Shown here piece by piece: positions 51,435-64,000 of a stretch of 64,000 nt of DNA. Source of the DNA: Opisthocomus hoazin (Eukaryota; Chordata; Aves; Opisthocomiformes; Opisthocomidae). Both the position numbers and the translations under genes were made by a program. The notes below the pieces were generated by a model, which saw only the letters and a list, made by a program, of their open reading frames with translations, did not search any database and was not told where the DNA came from. The stretch is taken from assembly GCF_030867145.1 (NCBI RefSeq), contig NC_134422.1, positions 1,704,001-1,768,000 on the forward strand, read 5' to 3'. Positions within the stretch are counted from its first letter, which is position 1. Each line of letters begins with the position of its first letter.

Positions 51435-54400
51435 CCTTCTGTAAAAGACAACCGAGGATGTGAAAACCACCTTCATCCAGGTGGGAAACAGTCCTTGAAC
51501 AAGGATCTTGGCCATTATCAGCTTTCAGGGCTGCAACACCAGCTGCCGACGGGGACATTTGGATGCTTCCCATACCCCTGAATGGGGCAACTGTGGGAAA
51601 GCAAAGCGTTCCTGGCCCGAGATGCGTCTCCTGAACCAGCCGATGAAGCATTTCAGAGACACACACACAGGAGCGAGATTGTGACTAGGAGATCAGAGGC
51701 CACACAAGGATACCCGAGAGGTTTTTAAAAAAAAAAAAAAAAAAAAAATCAATTCCCCTGGCTCATCTACTGCTAAAGACAGTTCCTTCAGGAGCCATTC
51801 AGATGTACAGACTTCATCAAAAAAGGCCATCAGCCTTGCAGTGAAAAGCGTAACAGAGTCATCCACAACCCGAGGTTTTTTTTTTTATCTTTAAATTATT
51901 CACCCCTCGTGTTACCAGCGGGGTTTAGTCGTCTGATGCTCCTGGACTGCTTCTTCCGTGATGAATTCATGTTTTGACAGGTTTAAAATTTGAAAGTGCA
52001 GCTCTGCAACACAGACCAGCAAATAAAATCAATAGCGAACACAGCACATTGAGAAGACCACTGCTTCATAAAAAAAAAGTCCAAATTCAGTAATATTCAC
52101 ATTCCAGAGAAAAAGCAGCCAATTCACGAGAAGGATTTCATTGTCACTGCCAGACCTTTGTTTTAAAAGGGATGCGTAATGCCACCAGCAGCTTCCCATC
52201 GCCCAAGGCTTTGCTTGTTCCTGGTAGAAAATAAGGGGAAAAAATAAAATCTAACTGCAGTAAGGTTACACTCTGTGATTTTTAATATTGAAGCCTGTTG
52301 TTCCCTCTTCTTACAGCACACACCTTTGACAACTCTGTTTTAGGTTAAACATCAGGGCCCCGCATTGTGCAAGAACAGCAGCAACCAGTGACAGGCGGCT
52401 TGGTACGAGTTTAAATTCACACCTTTCTTCCCAGCCACAAAACAAGAAGCATGAGCGCTTCTCACATAAGCAGGTCTTCAAAGATATCCAGCAAGTAGTA
52501 ACCTCAAAATGCTAAATAGTCACGTTAGTTTATGCCTCAATTCAAGGATAGCATGAAGGAAGCATGATGGGAAGTGAAAATATATTGAAGTAAATTATAT
52601 AAATATACCCCAAAAGGGGCTTATTCTGCTAGTATGGATACGGACGTTATCCCAGGGAGGAACAGTGAGACCTCTGGCAGCTGCTGAAGATTGGAATTTT
52701 TGCCATCAGAAGGTGACACACAAGATATCCAGATGACAATCTTCTGTTGAGCACAGGAACACCAGATTAGCCTCATTAGAGCTGCGAAATTAACTGGAAA
52801 TCCTGCAGATATGACAGGTTTACCACTCACCCATGGGATTTGGCACAAAGCAGCAAACAGACTAACGTGACAGCAAACAGCCCAGGCAGGCAGTGAGCCC
52901 TCTCCATCGCGTGGGCAGCAGTGGCTGATGAGCCGACCCCATGTTAACCTGCCCCGTCTTCTGTGAGGGAGGTCAACATACCATACCAGCTAATTTCTGG
53001 TGATGGAAAACACCATGGAGCCCTGGCTCTCTTTGCTTCTCACAAGAAAAGTTTGGAAGGATAATAAACAAAGATAAGCTTTGGGTTAAACATAACCTGT
53101 CGTGGGCAAAGGGCACGGGGCTCCAGAGCTGAGCTTACCTGCTGCTGCCTGGATTGAAGGTGCTGGGGAGATTTAGCAAGTCTTCAGTTTTGTCTCAGCT
53201 TTAAAGTGAACACTCTTCATATACAATTAAAAATTAAAAAAATAATCTATGCAACACTATTTGAAATAAACTACCTGAAGGTTCAAAGCAGCAGCGTGCC
53301 AGCACTTGGGTAAGGTGGGATGCTGGAACAGGACAGGTTTGGGACACTGGAGTTCTCAGCTGCATCCCCCAACTACCGCAAAACCCAGCCACGAACCCTT
53401 GGTCTGGAGGAGACCAGGATGGAGTCAGCTACAGCATTTACACCCAAGGCACAAGGTTGAGACCCTGCACAAATCCGGTTTGCGCAGCAGCTGACAGCGA
53501 AGAGGTGCCTCTGCTAACCCGAGGTGGGAGTGGGCACCCAGCACCGGGGACAGCTGGAGGGAAGGGGAACGCCACGAGCCCGAGCAGGGCCAGGCTTGGG
53601 AGGGAAGAAACAGCCAGAGACTGGGGAGAAAAAACAGAAAAGCAAGGACATATTTTTGAGTGCAGCTGTTAGGTAGACACATGCAATGCTTGAGCACCCG
53701 CAAAGAGGGAATCTAGAGGTTGCTGGGACAGATCAAAGTGATCAGCAACCATTTTAACTAAATAGCCTACACATAAGAAAAAAAATTATAAGAATTCCTA
53801 CCTAGCTGGTTTGGCCCAGGAGAGGTTCACGCTTTGCTTGCTTTCCCGGAGCAGTGCTCACCCCACCGGTGACTGCAGAGCTGAGCACAGGGGAACACTC
53901 TGGTGCCTCCTGCTTTGTCCAGGAGAAAGCCACCAAGTAGCATTGGCATGATACAATAGAAATCCAACAAAACAAAAGAAGATTTTACTGAGTTTCTAAG
54001 AACATAATTTAATGACTTCTTAAAAAAAAGAAAAACGAAGAGCAACACCACAGTGCTTGATTTCATCCTTGCAGTTGTGTTGAACCAGAGTCAAATTTTC
54101 TGAGAAAATTCAGAGGAGCGATCCGCATTCGAGCCGGTGTAAGCTTCAAGGAGAACCCACAGCAGACCTCCGCTGCTCCAGTTGCATGTCCAGAACCCCA
54201 AAATGCTGTTTAAGAATGGCCTGGAGGAGCCATAAGGTGAAACTGGTTTTAACTCTGATGCTAGAGTTCTTTCTTGTGACAATTTGCATATCCAAAATCT
54301 AAACGCACCAGGCTCGCTCCTCTCTCCTTGAGGCTAGTGAGAAAGTGACCAGTTCCACCACGTCGGGATAAATAGGGTAACACCTGGAGCCCAAATTGCT

Positions 54401-55360
54401 CAGTTTGTCTTTGCTTGAGAAGTGCCCCAGAAGGAATATAAATCAACCATAAAAATGATGTTTTTGTTTAAAAAAAAATTATTGCCAAGGTCCTGAGATC
54501 GTCCACCCACCTCACCCTGTTTTTAGCAGTTGTCTTCACAGCACGTTCAAACTCTTACTGCAAAGATGTGAAGACTCTGCAACTCTCTTTACCTTCAGAG
54601 AAAATGATCTTTTACTTTCTGTAGCATCCTCATAAAGTCACACCCCCCTTTGGGAAATTGGATCTAAACACTGATTAATTTAATAATATAAATGAAGGAG
54701 AGCATAGCTGCTTCCAGAGTTTGTTGACTATAAGTTACATTAGAGAGATCAGGCTGTGACAAGTCATCATTAGATTTTCCTATGAAGAATTTCAGCATCG
54801 ATAATTTTTAAAAATGTTCTGCTCAGTGTTTACCCTAGGGAGAAAATCCAACAGTTACGGAGAAAAACTCTTGCATGAAAACAGAATTATTCATCGTGCT
54901 TATCCTCTAGCAAACTAAAATCGGGAACGGACGCTGGAACTGAGAAGTGGGAGGGTTTATTTCCCCACAAGTGAAAATACGGGAAGAGTGCCAAACTCAC
55001 CCCTGGAGTTGTACCCAGCACAGAGAGAAGTTTGGTAGGAAAGATCCCAGCCCCTCGTTTGCGCAGGAGAGGGCAGACACAGCTACGCTCGTTGCTGAAG
55101 ACAACCAACAGCCCTGCTCGGTGACGGAGCCAGAGCTCCCAGCGCAGACAAGGGGAGAGGGAACTCCAGAACGAAGCTCCATTTTACACACAGCTGGGTG
55201 AGTATCGATGAACCTCTGCAAAACAGACCACGCAGGCACGAAAATAATTTAAAACCTCTGAAAGCAGAGTATAAAAGCACCGGGACTGGCCACTGCCCTG
55301 CTGATGCCAACACTACCCATGGCACTGGGCAGGTATTTTACACCCAATGCTAACTGATGG
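51435..55360. other. Intergenic DNA, no gene recognised
   Basis: Mostly unique AT-rich DNA with A/T homopolymers, the longest at 51727-51748. No gene or CR1 copy was seen. Confidence 0.5.
51727..51748. repeat. A22 homopolymer
   Basis: Twenty-two A residues preceded by five T. There is no recognisable gene body upstream, so I do not read it as the tail of a processed pseudogene. Confidence 0.9.
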
Positions 55361-55549
55361 CATAGAATCGTTAAGGTTGGAAAAGACCTCTAAGATCATC
55401 AAGCCCAACCATCCACCCAACACCCCCATGCCTGCTAAACCGTGTCCCGAAGTGCCACATCTACACGGTTTTGAACCCCTCCAGGGATGGGGACTCCACC
55501 ACTGCCCCAGGCAGCCTGGGCCAGTGCCTAAGCACTCTTGCAGTACAGA
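55361..55549 (-). mobile_element. CR1 3' fragment, TAGAATCGT subfamily
   Basis: CATAGAATCGTTAAGGTTGG, GATCATCAAGCCCAACC, CCTGCTAAACCGTGTCCC and GGCAGCCTGGGCCAGTGCC. It is the same subfamily as the copy at 27574, truncated after about 190 bp. Confidence 0.92.
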
Positions 55550-58500
55550 AAAAACTAGTAACTTAAAAATAAAAAGTATTTTTAGAAAGTCTTTACGTTT
55601 ACATAATACAGTAACACAGTCATTACTGAAAAAACTTCAAAAGTGGTTGCTTTCAGCTTTAGCAGATCTCTGAATAAATAAATATGAGTCTTTAACCGTG
55701 ACTTCAGTTGTTTCTACAGAGTTTGGTAGAGACTTCTCTGCGTACACCCAGTAAGTTTCTGAACTGTTGGATATTGGGGTAGGTATAGATTCAGGGGTGA
55801 GGGGAGGTGTTCAATTATTTTTATTTACTGTGGTTTTGGTTCTTTGTTTGTAAGATAGTTGAGTGTAATAATAAAACTGAAAAACCCATCACTAGACTCA
55901 GAAGCATAAATAAAGTCTGACATCTCTTTCTGCAATCATTTTAATTGGCTATAAGTCATCTCCCTTCCTGTCTTTCATTAGGCAGCAGCTATTGTTTGGG
56001 GAGTTGAAGACAAATTAAATTTCTAGTGCTACGTTTGGATAAGCCCATTTCTTAAAATCATTGAATTCATTTTAAGGTCTGGAAGAATCACTACAATAGC
56101 GTTGTGATGATGCAGCCCCTCACCCAGCATCTGCCCCAGCAAGACCACGGTTCGCATGAGAGCTGGAGCATCTCAGGGTTATCTAGTCCTTACTGGGGAC
56201 TTCAAGGTTTCCATCATTCACCACACGGCAGGTGTTAACCATACTCACTCCTAAATGTTGACACTGCTTCTACCACTGAATTTTCATTTTCCATTTCCCA
56301 TCACTTCCAAACAGAATTGCTTTCCACACAAAGCCCTTTTTCCTTATACCAGGATCTTCTCATTTTACCTGAGATTTTCCCTTAAGTGAAATATTTACAT
56401 TTAAAGTAAGATAAAGTTAAATGATACTTATTTAGTGGAAATAACTTGGGCCACTAGGAAGCAGTTTAGCAGCTTGTAAAACGAACCAGTGGGAGAAAAT
56501 AAATTGCACTATTTTAAGATCAGCTCTCTGTGCTGCAGTTAAGGCATAATTTAGTCTTATAATAAGGCCAAAGCCTTATCATGTCATGAAGGTTTTGAGA
56601 AATAGTCAGATGACTTTACCAATTTCAGTTCTAGTCTAATTGCAAGCCAACTGCATTTATTTTGAAGACATCATTTAAATAGTCCTAACAATTAGCTGAG
56701 TAGGAGTGAATTGGATACCCAGCTCTCAGCACTGACATGCTAGACCGCGGCTAACCCAAGCGCAGAGCCCCGTGCCATACGCCGCCTCCCCAGTGACAAC
56801 TGCTGAAGGCAGCCAGAAAAGGCTCATTTTATTACCAGCTGGATCCCTGCCTCAGTTTCCACTTGTACAACAGCACAAGGAACAACATCAACCACCTCTG
56901 CAAGATGGGAAGAAAAAAACATTAAGGGATTAGGGGTAAAAATATTGTTTAAATTAAGCTCAAAAGTACGCGCGGTACTGTTGGACTTGGTGAATAATTC
57001 ACATCTCAGTTTAGGAGCAAGAGGAAGCAGACCACAGTAAAAACCATTTATATCCCTTCACGCTTAATTTTTTGATCTTTTTTATTTGATCTGAAGATAT
57101 TTTGTTTGGGAAATAAGTATCTGAGTTCAGATTTAAACTGCTCATGTTGTCTACCCTTAAGAACTAATTGCTACTGTTTATCTTGCCAAAATTTTTCAAT
57201 ATGAAAAGCCTTCTGAAATGTTATTTTTTATTCTTTAAATCAATCCAGTATATTTGTTGAAATAAATGGAATAGTTTCAATTCTATTTTTGGTTAATTTA
57301 CATTTAATCCCATGACTAAACAAAAATTCCCCGGTCAATGGAAGCCAACTTCCCGTGAGGAAATTGAATGCATTTCTACACAAGGAAGTTGATGCTTGCC
57401 CAATATCGAAGCACAAAGCATAGTTGCTAAAGCTCTTCAAAGCGCATTATTTTGGGCCAAGATAATTGCGTAAATAGATTATTACCTCATCAAGGGTGAC
57501 CTTCACCCCCTTAGGAGCAACTACCAGTGGGTCTGAACATCGTAAAGCTCTCAAAATGGTGCAAAGTGGAGCTAAGCAGCCTCTGCAACCGCAGCAAGAC
57601 CCACACCCCACTACGAGACCTTCAGTCCAGCCACCAGCTGCCCAGCCAGCGCACCAAAAAAAGTCATTTTCATTCTTTCTGCAGGTTTGTGGCACAGGAA
57701 AATCAAGAACCAGGGGCCAGAAAGCAGAGCCTCTCTCCACTCTTTGCAGACAAACACTGTCCACCCCCCCAAGCTATCATTTCCTCTGGGCAACAAATTT
57801 GCCAAACCTCCATCTTCCCCTTCCACTTGCAGCACCCAGCAGCCTGCAGGCTTTTTGGGGATGAGCCTTTAATTCAGTTTCCACGGTCAATGCTGAGCTG
57901 AAATGATGCAACAGGACATAAGAGCCCCCACACTGAGCCCAGTTTTGGGGGGTCTGGAGCAGTGGAGTCCTGAGGGGGCTGGGAAGCGGATGTCAGTCCC
58001 ACATCTCCCCCCCCCCCCAATTTTTCTTCATTATAACCCAATAACGGGGCTTCACAATGGCAAGACAGAAAGCGATTTACGCAGCTCTTGTGCCTGTCTA
58101 TTATTCATTGCCTTATTGGATAGAGGGTTATACAACTCCCTAGCCTTGGGTAGCTTACAATACAATAATAAAATACAATAAACTCTGTAAAGTACTTTTC
58201 CTGTCTCACATCCCAAGGCACTGTACAAATAAGATTTAAGAGATAAGGCCCATCCTGGTTTTATGAGGAGAAAGCGCAGTAAACCAAGACTGAAAAAGGA
58301 ACCATGACACCAGCCATATGTTATTCTAGGTCTACATGGAGCAAGGATTGCACCTTGTTTCAAAATATATTTCAAGTCTTTTTCCCTGTCCCTTTTTCTT
58401 TAAATAAGGATAAATTAGGAACCTGCCATAACCAGCATGAGATTGCATGAACACATGGAGAGCGTGAAGCATCTGCCCAAATCTGGCGATGTTCCCAGGT

Positions 58501-59529
58501 GCAAAAATAAATTCTTCAAAAACTGTCAGCCAAGTCTCAGAGGGCAGAGAGGGGCAGATAGGAAGACGGCTAAGATGCTAACTAGAAAAAAATATCTTTA
58601 TTGAATTGATCTCTATTAAAGGGAAAATGACACCTCTAGGGCAGCAGCCATGCAGCACCGTCTGCAGCTGGGCTTTTTTCGGAATTAACCTTAACCAGTT
58701 TTGAAACACGCAACTCTGAACGTCCTTGAGCAGACTCTTGGTGTTTTGACACCACCACGCACAGCAGCAGGAAAAGGCAGACAAATTAAATTGCTAAGGC
58801 TTAAAAGTTCATATGTGGGTTACAATGGGTTTCTTTTGTAGGAGACCAGACCAAAGAAATAAAAAAATCCCTCAGCCTTCACTGGGTAACTCATAAGTAT
58901 TATTTTCTAGCAGCTCTCCGAGTGAGATGGGAAGGAGTGATCAGCACGGGTTGGGACATGATGGATAAGCAAAGCCAGGTGCTGGGGGCAGAGTCCCAGG
59001 GACAGGGAGCAGCTCCAGCATGAACATGCAGGGGATTCTGCAAACAGCAGGACAATTAGCCCTGTCTTAATTAAGAGCAATAGCAACATGAGCATCAGTC
59101 TTGCTGATCCCTATCCATCAGGGGATGCTTAGACACAGTGCTCTAAGCAAAAGCCCTACATGGAGTAAGAGACCAAGCTGGACCACGCCTAGACACCTCC
59201 CTGAATTCTGCACTGCCACAGTGTGTGTATCTGCAGAGCATGGTGCAGGGATGGATGCCAGCGAGCACAGAGCTTCCCTGGAGGAAAAAATACACCACGA
59301 GGGTTGAAACACACAAATAACAGTATGGGAGGTTTGGGGCAGTAAGTGATCAAAGGCCAGCACGAGTATCTCCAGCACGAGGAGGAGCACGTTATTCAGC
59401 AAACCTCAGAATTTTAGGCTTCTTCCCCCGGCAACAGGCAGTTTTCATGACAATTAATTGAAATTAACGGTGTTTAACTGAAAAAATTATCTTTGAGAAA
59501 TACACACCTCAAATTTTTCAAAAACCAGG
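55550..59529. other. Intergenic DNA, no gene recognised
   Basis: Unique AT-rich DNA. The stretch 58078-58250 (with TACAATACAATAATAAAATA and CCAAGGCACTGTACAAATAA) looks like it could be an ancient interspersed repeat, but I cannot name a family. A C10 run lies near 58009. Confidence 0.45.
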
Positions 59530-59591
59530 TTGCTCAGAGATCCATCCAACCTGGCAGGGTTCAAGGCCAGGTTGGATGGAGCTCTGAGCAA
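59530..59591. repeat. Near-perfect inverted repeat (25-bp arms, 12-bp loop)
   Basis: The arm 59530-59554 is the reverse complement of 59567-59591 at 24 of 25 positions, with a 12-bp spacer (CAGGGTTCAAGG). The right arm is the body of a CR1 copy (GCCAGGTTGGATGGAGC); the left arm is the same CR1 segment inverted. Confidence 0.92.
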
Positions 59592-59693
59592 TCTGGTCTG
59601 GTGGAAGACGTCCCTGCTCATGGCAGGGGGGTTGGAACCAGATGAGCTTTAAGGTCTCTTCCAACCCAAACCATGCTGTGATTCGATGATTCT
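59556..59693 (+). mobile_element. CR1 3' fragment with inverted 5' piece
   Basis: Plus-strand CR1 end: AAGGCCAGGTTGGATGGAGC, GACGTCCCTGCTCATGGCAGG, GGGTTGGAACCAGATGAGC and the tail ATTCGATGATTCT. Its 5' edge carries an inverted copy of its own sequence (59530-59554). Confidence 0.9.
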
Positions 59694-62600
59694 ACAAATG
59701 AGTAAAACTGGACTACGTGTCCAAATTAGAGAATGAAGAGCTGACACAATTTTATCCAGCTGAAAATTAACCTTAAAAGTTATTAGTTTTCAAGACAAAG
59801 TGCATAAAAACTGTTTTTCAAAAATTCTGTGCTACAGGTTTCCAGCATAGGTTACTTATTTTCAAGTTGAACTCAATGTCATGTTAGATTTTAATTAAAC
59901 GTTATGCAAAAATAAAACATGCGAAAGTGCTGCTTGCCTGATGCCTCCAGCAGAAGGTGTTTGTTTTCACCACGGTGCAGAAGTATGTTCTGTCACCATC
60001 ACCTCCATGGGGTGGGCTGGACGCCCGGTGTAGCGAGTTTATGTAATTAAAAGGTGAAAGAATTGGAAATCATTTCTTTCAGAGAAAGAAGGCATAGCCT
60101 CTCAGTGGGAGGATGCACATCACATCTCCTGAACAGCAACAACTAAAGGTTTTGCCGTTTATCCCACTCGCCTCACACTGCTCGCTACAACTTTTTTCTT
60201 TTTCTCTTTTTAAACACCTCTGCCTTTGCTGACACAGCCACACTGTAAACCAGGTTGCTAAAGTGATCCAGACCAAGAATAACCATAAAGATAAGGAATA
60301 AGCAGGGATAGAGCTGTTCTGGCCTCCGGACCAGATGCTCATCTTCACTGCCACCACCGTGCCCTGCAGTCACAAAGCTGCTGGGAACTGTGGGACACGA
60401 AAGGACCACACTGGGGTGAGGGAACAGGACTGATTTCCCAGAAATGCCCTCAAGCACTTTCACTGTTGCAGAAAATAACACGTCATGTTTATTCACATAA
60501 TTTCACATTTCAGAGCAGATTCAAAAGCAGATTTCATGAATCAAAGCTCAAATTCCAGATTAAGATCTTTGAGCACACAGCTAACAGAAAGCGCACAGCT
60601 TTGTGAAAGCTGCCCAGACATCTGGGTCAGAAGTGGAGACCAGTCTGCCCACCCCGACACATCTCCTGGACGGACCTTTTAACCCAACAAGCCGAGCCTT
60701 GAGTCTTTTTCCCTACCTGCAAGGAGGCAAGTATTCAGGATAAAAGTACTTTTCCTTTCCAACTCCATAACCTCAAGCCAAAGCAGAGCCAGCAGGAACC
60801 AGACTGGATTTGAAGAGGATCCTTTTCCACAAACTCTGGCATGAGAGACTGAAATGGGAATCACAAAACCAGCAGCAGAGTAGCAGGTTTCATTGCACTC
60901 ACAGGTTTTGATTTATATTGGAAGTTTATCATGTACATCGCTCAGAAATATGTGTAAATACAACTTGGCATTGCGCTGTGAAACTGAGCAAGAAAAAAAA
61001 TCATGCACATTATCAGAGCTGCAATACATGTTGGTATTGCACTGCTGAGAGCAGTTTAAAGATTGATATTCGCTTCTGTCTCTATATAAATTAGATCTGG
61101 GCAGTAAAAAAGCAAAATAGGAGATGTTGTACTAAAACAGCATTTTGTTCTGATGACTTTATTACCTTTAGAAGTGAATAAAACCAGAGAACCATGTTTT
61201 ATTTTCTGTATTATAATTTTACTTTCTTTGCTGAAAAAAATTATGTACTGAAATTAATCGAATTAAATATTTCAAATCAGTAGATACACCCAAAAGCTAT
61301 TCCCCTCCCACAGTGATTTTCCTTTTAATAGCATCCACAAACATTACTCATGCCTGGCTACAGGAACATAGCATGGTAAGGTTCCTGCCATCCTATTTAA
61401 ATGGCAAGGTTACCTTTGGTCCGTGCTCTTCAAATTTAGCAAATCAACAATAAATACCAGATCAAGTAGGGTACTGTTATGACAGACTCCTTGCACCTCT
61501 ACTGAACGTCCCTTTTCAGGGTTTTTAGAAATTATGGGAAGTCAAACTTCAGCCATTATATTTAAACCCAAATACAAGTCTGGTTTACCTCTGAGTCACC
61601 TTCAAAGGTCACCTTCAAAATCTCCATCCCGAGTCCCTGGCGGGGATATTTACTTTCAGTCAAAACTCTCTCAGCCTGTCTGAACAGCTTGGCATGATCT
61701 CAGCTAGCTTTTTCACAGTGGTTGCTTGACAGTAGGAACACAGGTCAGTGTATTTGTCCAAAGAGGTGTTAACAGACTCTACAGGCAGCCATGGCAGTCC
61801 AGAAGAAATGTGTATGGTGGGTGGGTGGGTGTAACAGGGACAAGCAGGTCATGGACCTCCCTCCTCACCAGCTCTCCCTTGCCCCTCGCCCCAAGCAGCT
61901 TTGTCAGCCTGGAGCCAACCAAGAGACATTTGGGTGCTGATTCCTCACTGCACTCAGTTTGTGCATTTTCCCCATTACCTGGCTCCAGAAGAAGTTAAGA
62001 GCATCCAGGGACTAGGAACGAAGCTCTGCTTCATAAAACACGGCTGTTACGAAGGGCTTTGAGACAAGGTCGTTACAAGGACACAGCGAGAACAAACAGG
62101 ACCATCACCTTTTTAGTTCCATCAACTGGTTCTGATGAAGTCAAACACTAGGCTAACCTTCTGTGAGAATATATTGAAAATCAGGTTCAGAGAGGATGAA
62201 TCTCCCTGACCAGCACCCACATGCAGGGAGAGGCATGGGGTGAGTTTTCCTCTGCGTTTCTGCAGCCACGTATTCCAGCGAACACACCGGTGCTACCCGC
62301 TCCATCACATGGGTTTGTAAGGGATTGGGCACCAGTTTCCATGAGTGCTGCACGCAGGGGTTTTGAGTCTGGAGGAGGAGACAGGAGAACCATCTGCCCC
62401 AGAGAGCCTGGTTGACCCCGGACCAACTCCAGCTGCAACAGGCATACAGCTCCCACTTTTTTATAAAACAGCATCTAATGACAAATTGATATGTTCATCG
62501 GGCTTCCCCCCCAGTTCTCTCACTGCAAATACTGTCTTTTTTCCACTTTTCTAACATGTTTGGAGTTAGTCTTAGACAATGCCAATTATTTGTTTTAAGA

Positions 62601-64000
62601 ACTTCTGCCACAGTTCTGCTTCTCCCCTTGGCAAACCCAAACCTTGTTAACAAACCGAGCTACCAAAGCCACAGCATTCCAGCTTTCAAACCATCATTAA
62701 TGCCATCGACCACAGGCCATTCACCTGAGCATAAATCAGAACCAAACGGTACACCTACAGCTGAGTGCAGGTGAAATGTTGCGTTTCACATCTAGAGCAG
62801 CATCACTCATCCATACAAAGTCTCCCAGGAACTCCAGTGCACTTGGTCAAAGGCCACCTTAACGCCCACAAAACGAACACATCTTGGCTTATTAAACAGA
62901 TCAAGTCTTATTTTTTTTTCCTACTGCTAGGTCCAGAGGGCTTTAGCCTAGAAACAGTGAACACCTTGCTCAAAACTTTGTTATGAGCCACTTGCGTTTA
63001 AAGTAAAGAAAATATTTGTTTTGAATACATAACATCTTCAGTCCTAAAAACCAGAGAGGTCAAATAAGCAATACATTTAGGGAGAATTCAAAATATAGAA
63101 AAAAGTAGGTCATAACAGCTAGAAATCTACACCCTTTCACGGAAGCTGAGACTCAAGGCAACAGGTTACCTCAAAATCAGCATTTATAAGTAGAGTAGAA
63201 CTTTCAAAATTTTGCAGCTATATTTGATTTTTGGTCACAAAATGACGACATAAATAGAAGAAATTCAAAATGAGAGGTACACACAGATGAAGATACATTG
63301 AAGTACTTCACTGACAAAGAAATTACCAACTAAATAATTCTAGTTGTGTTCACCAGATCAGCCTCGCATGGTTGGGACTTCACCATGTGATTTTGCTTCC
63401 AGCATGGCTCAGGGGTTTGGTTTTATTCAGCAGTGACACACACAAACAGCTGTAGCCACATCCTGAAATAAGTAATTTAATTACATCGTTAATTAAGTTG
63501 AGAAGACTGATATATGGTTGCTACACACCAAAAACAGGCAGTGAGGCATCTCCAGAGATGGCAGGCAGCAAGCGCAAGACACCCAGCTGCTGGAAGGGCC
63601 TGGGAAGAGGCACATCTGCATCCCGTTCTGCAATGAGCTGGTGCTGGACATCTCACAAACGCGATCTAGCATGAACCGTCTAACTCATCCCCACCTAGGA
63701 GCTTAATTTAACACTCTAAAGACATTAATTGGAAAGATTTTTTACATTTACTCTTAATGATATAACCTGACTTCTCCGTACTCACTCTTCCTTCAGATAT
63801 GGACACAGCAGTTGAGTTTTTGTACTCAACTTGGCTGTTGGATGAGAAAATAGCTGTCATGCTTGTAGATGCAGGGTCCAGCGATTGAGACCGAGGGGGA
63901 AAAACCCAGCTTCTCACGCAGGAAGGTAGGTGGAGAGGAAAAGCCTGGGCTTGCCCCCATCCACTACCAGTGCAGATACACAGATACCTACATATATTCA
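59694..64000. other. Intergenic DNA, no gene recognised
   Basis: Unique AT-rich DNA to the end of the window. Minor features are a GGTGGGTGGGTGGGTG run (61816-61831) and a 13-bp tandem duplication containing GGTCACC (61595-61620). No gene or CR1 copy was recognised. Confidence 0.5.

Noticed and set aside
51727..51748. Poly(A) tail of a processed pseudogene
   Set aside because: No gene-derived sequence or poly(A) signal of a known mRNA can be recognised upstream of the A22 run.

Overview
The window looks like a piece of a bird genome. It is littered with 3'-anchored, 5'-truncated CR1 LINE copies that end in the typical (ATTCTGTG)n octamers. I see no Alu-like or B1-like SINEs, and the coding content is one intronless vertebrate gene in a CpG island surrounded by gene-free DNA. 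Nothing bacterial or phage-like is present. Other CR1-rich sauropsids (crocodilians, turtles) cannot be strictly excluded, but the dense, well-preserved CR1 copies together with GC-rich minisatellites fit birds best.

The only protein-coding gene I can support is at 5943-6281 (+). It is a 112-residue Reprimo-family protein, most likely RPRM itself, the p53-induced single-pass membrane protein linked to G2 arrest. Its promoter region carries three GC boxes exactly 10 bp apart (5831-5856) after an 18-C tract. A potential four-tract G-quadruplex lies in the 5' UTR (5887-5905). A likely 3' UTR runs to an AATAAA at 7737.

Layout: 1-3160 holds two CR1 copies in inverted orientation with a GTGCCG hexamer array and a CATCC-type array (with an exact 85-bp duplication) between them. 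3160-4410 is unique GC-rich DNA. 4410-5808 is a strand-asymmetric CCCCAAAACCCACT-like array that runs up to the promoter. 5809-7760 is the RPRM transcription unit. At 7925 a CR1 copy lies in the same orientation as the one at 2562, so RPRM sits between long, roughly 96% identical direct repeats. Two further minisatellites follow: a 22-bp unit at 11368-12427 (about 48 copies) and a 30-bp unit at 13531-14340 (27 copies, no indels, with an internal 120-bp higher-order period). From about 14.4 kb to the end the DNA is moderately AT-rich, with no gene I can recognise, and holds 15 scattered CR1 copies or fragments from at least two subfamilies.

Most long open frames in the window are by-products of stop-free tandem repeats or of CR1 sequence and are not reported as genes. 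I found no evidence of a novel enzyme, defence or mobile system. The most interesting signals are structural: G4-forming DNA and RNA at the RPRM promoter and 5' UTR, direct repeats bracketing RPRM, higher-order minisatellite structure, and a near-perfect 25-bp hairpin at the 5' end of a CR1 copy (59530-59591).
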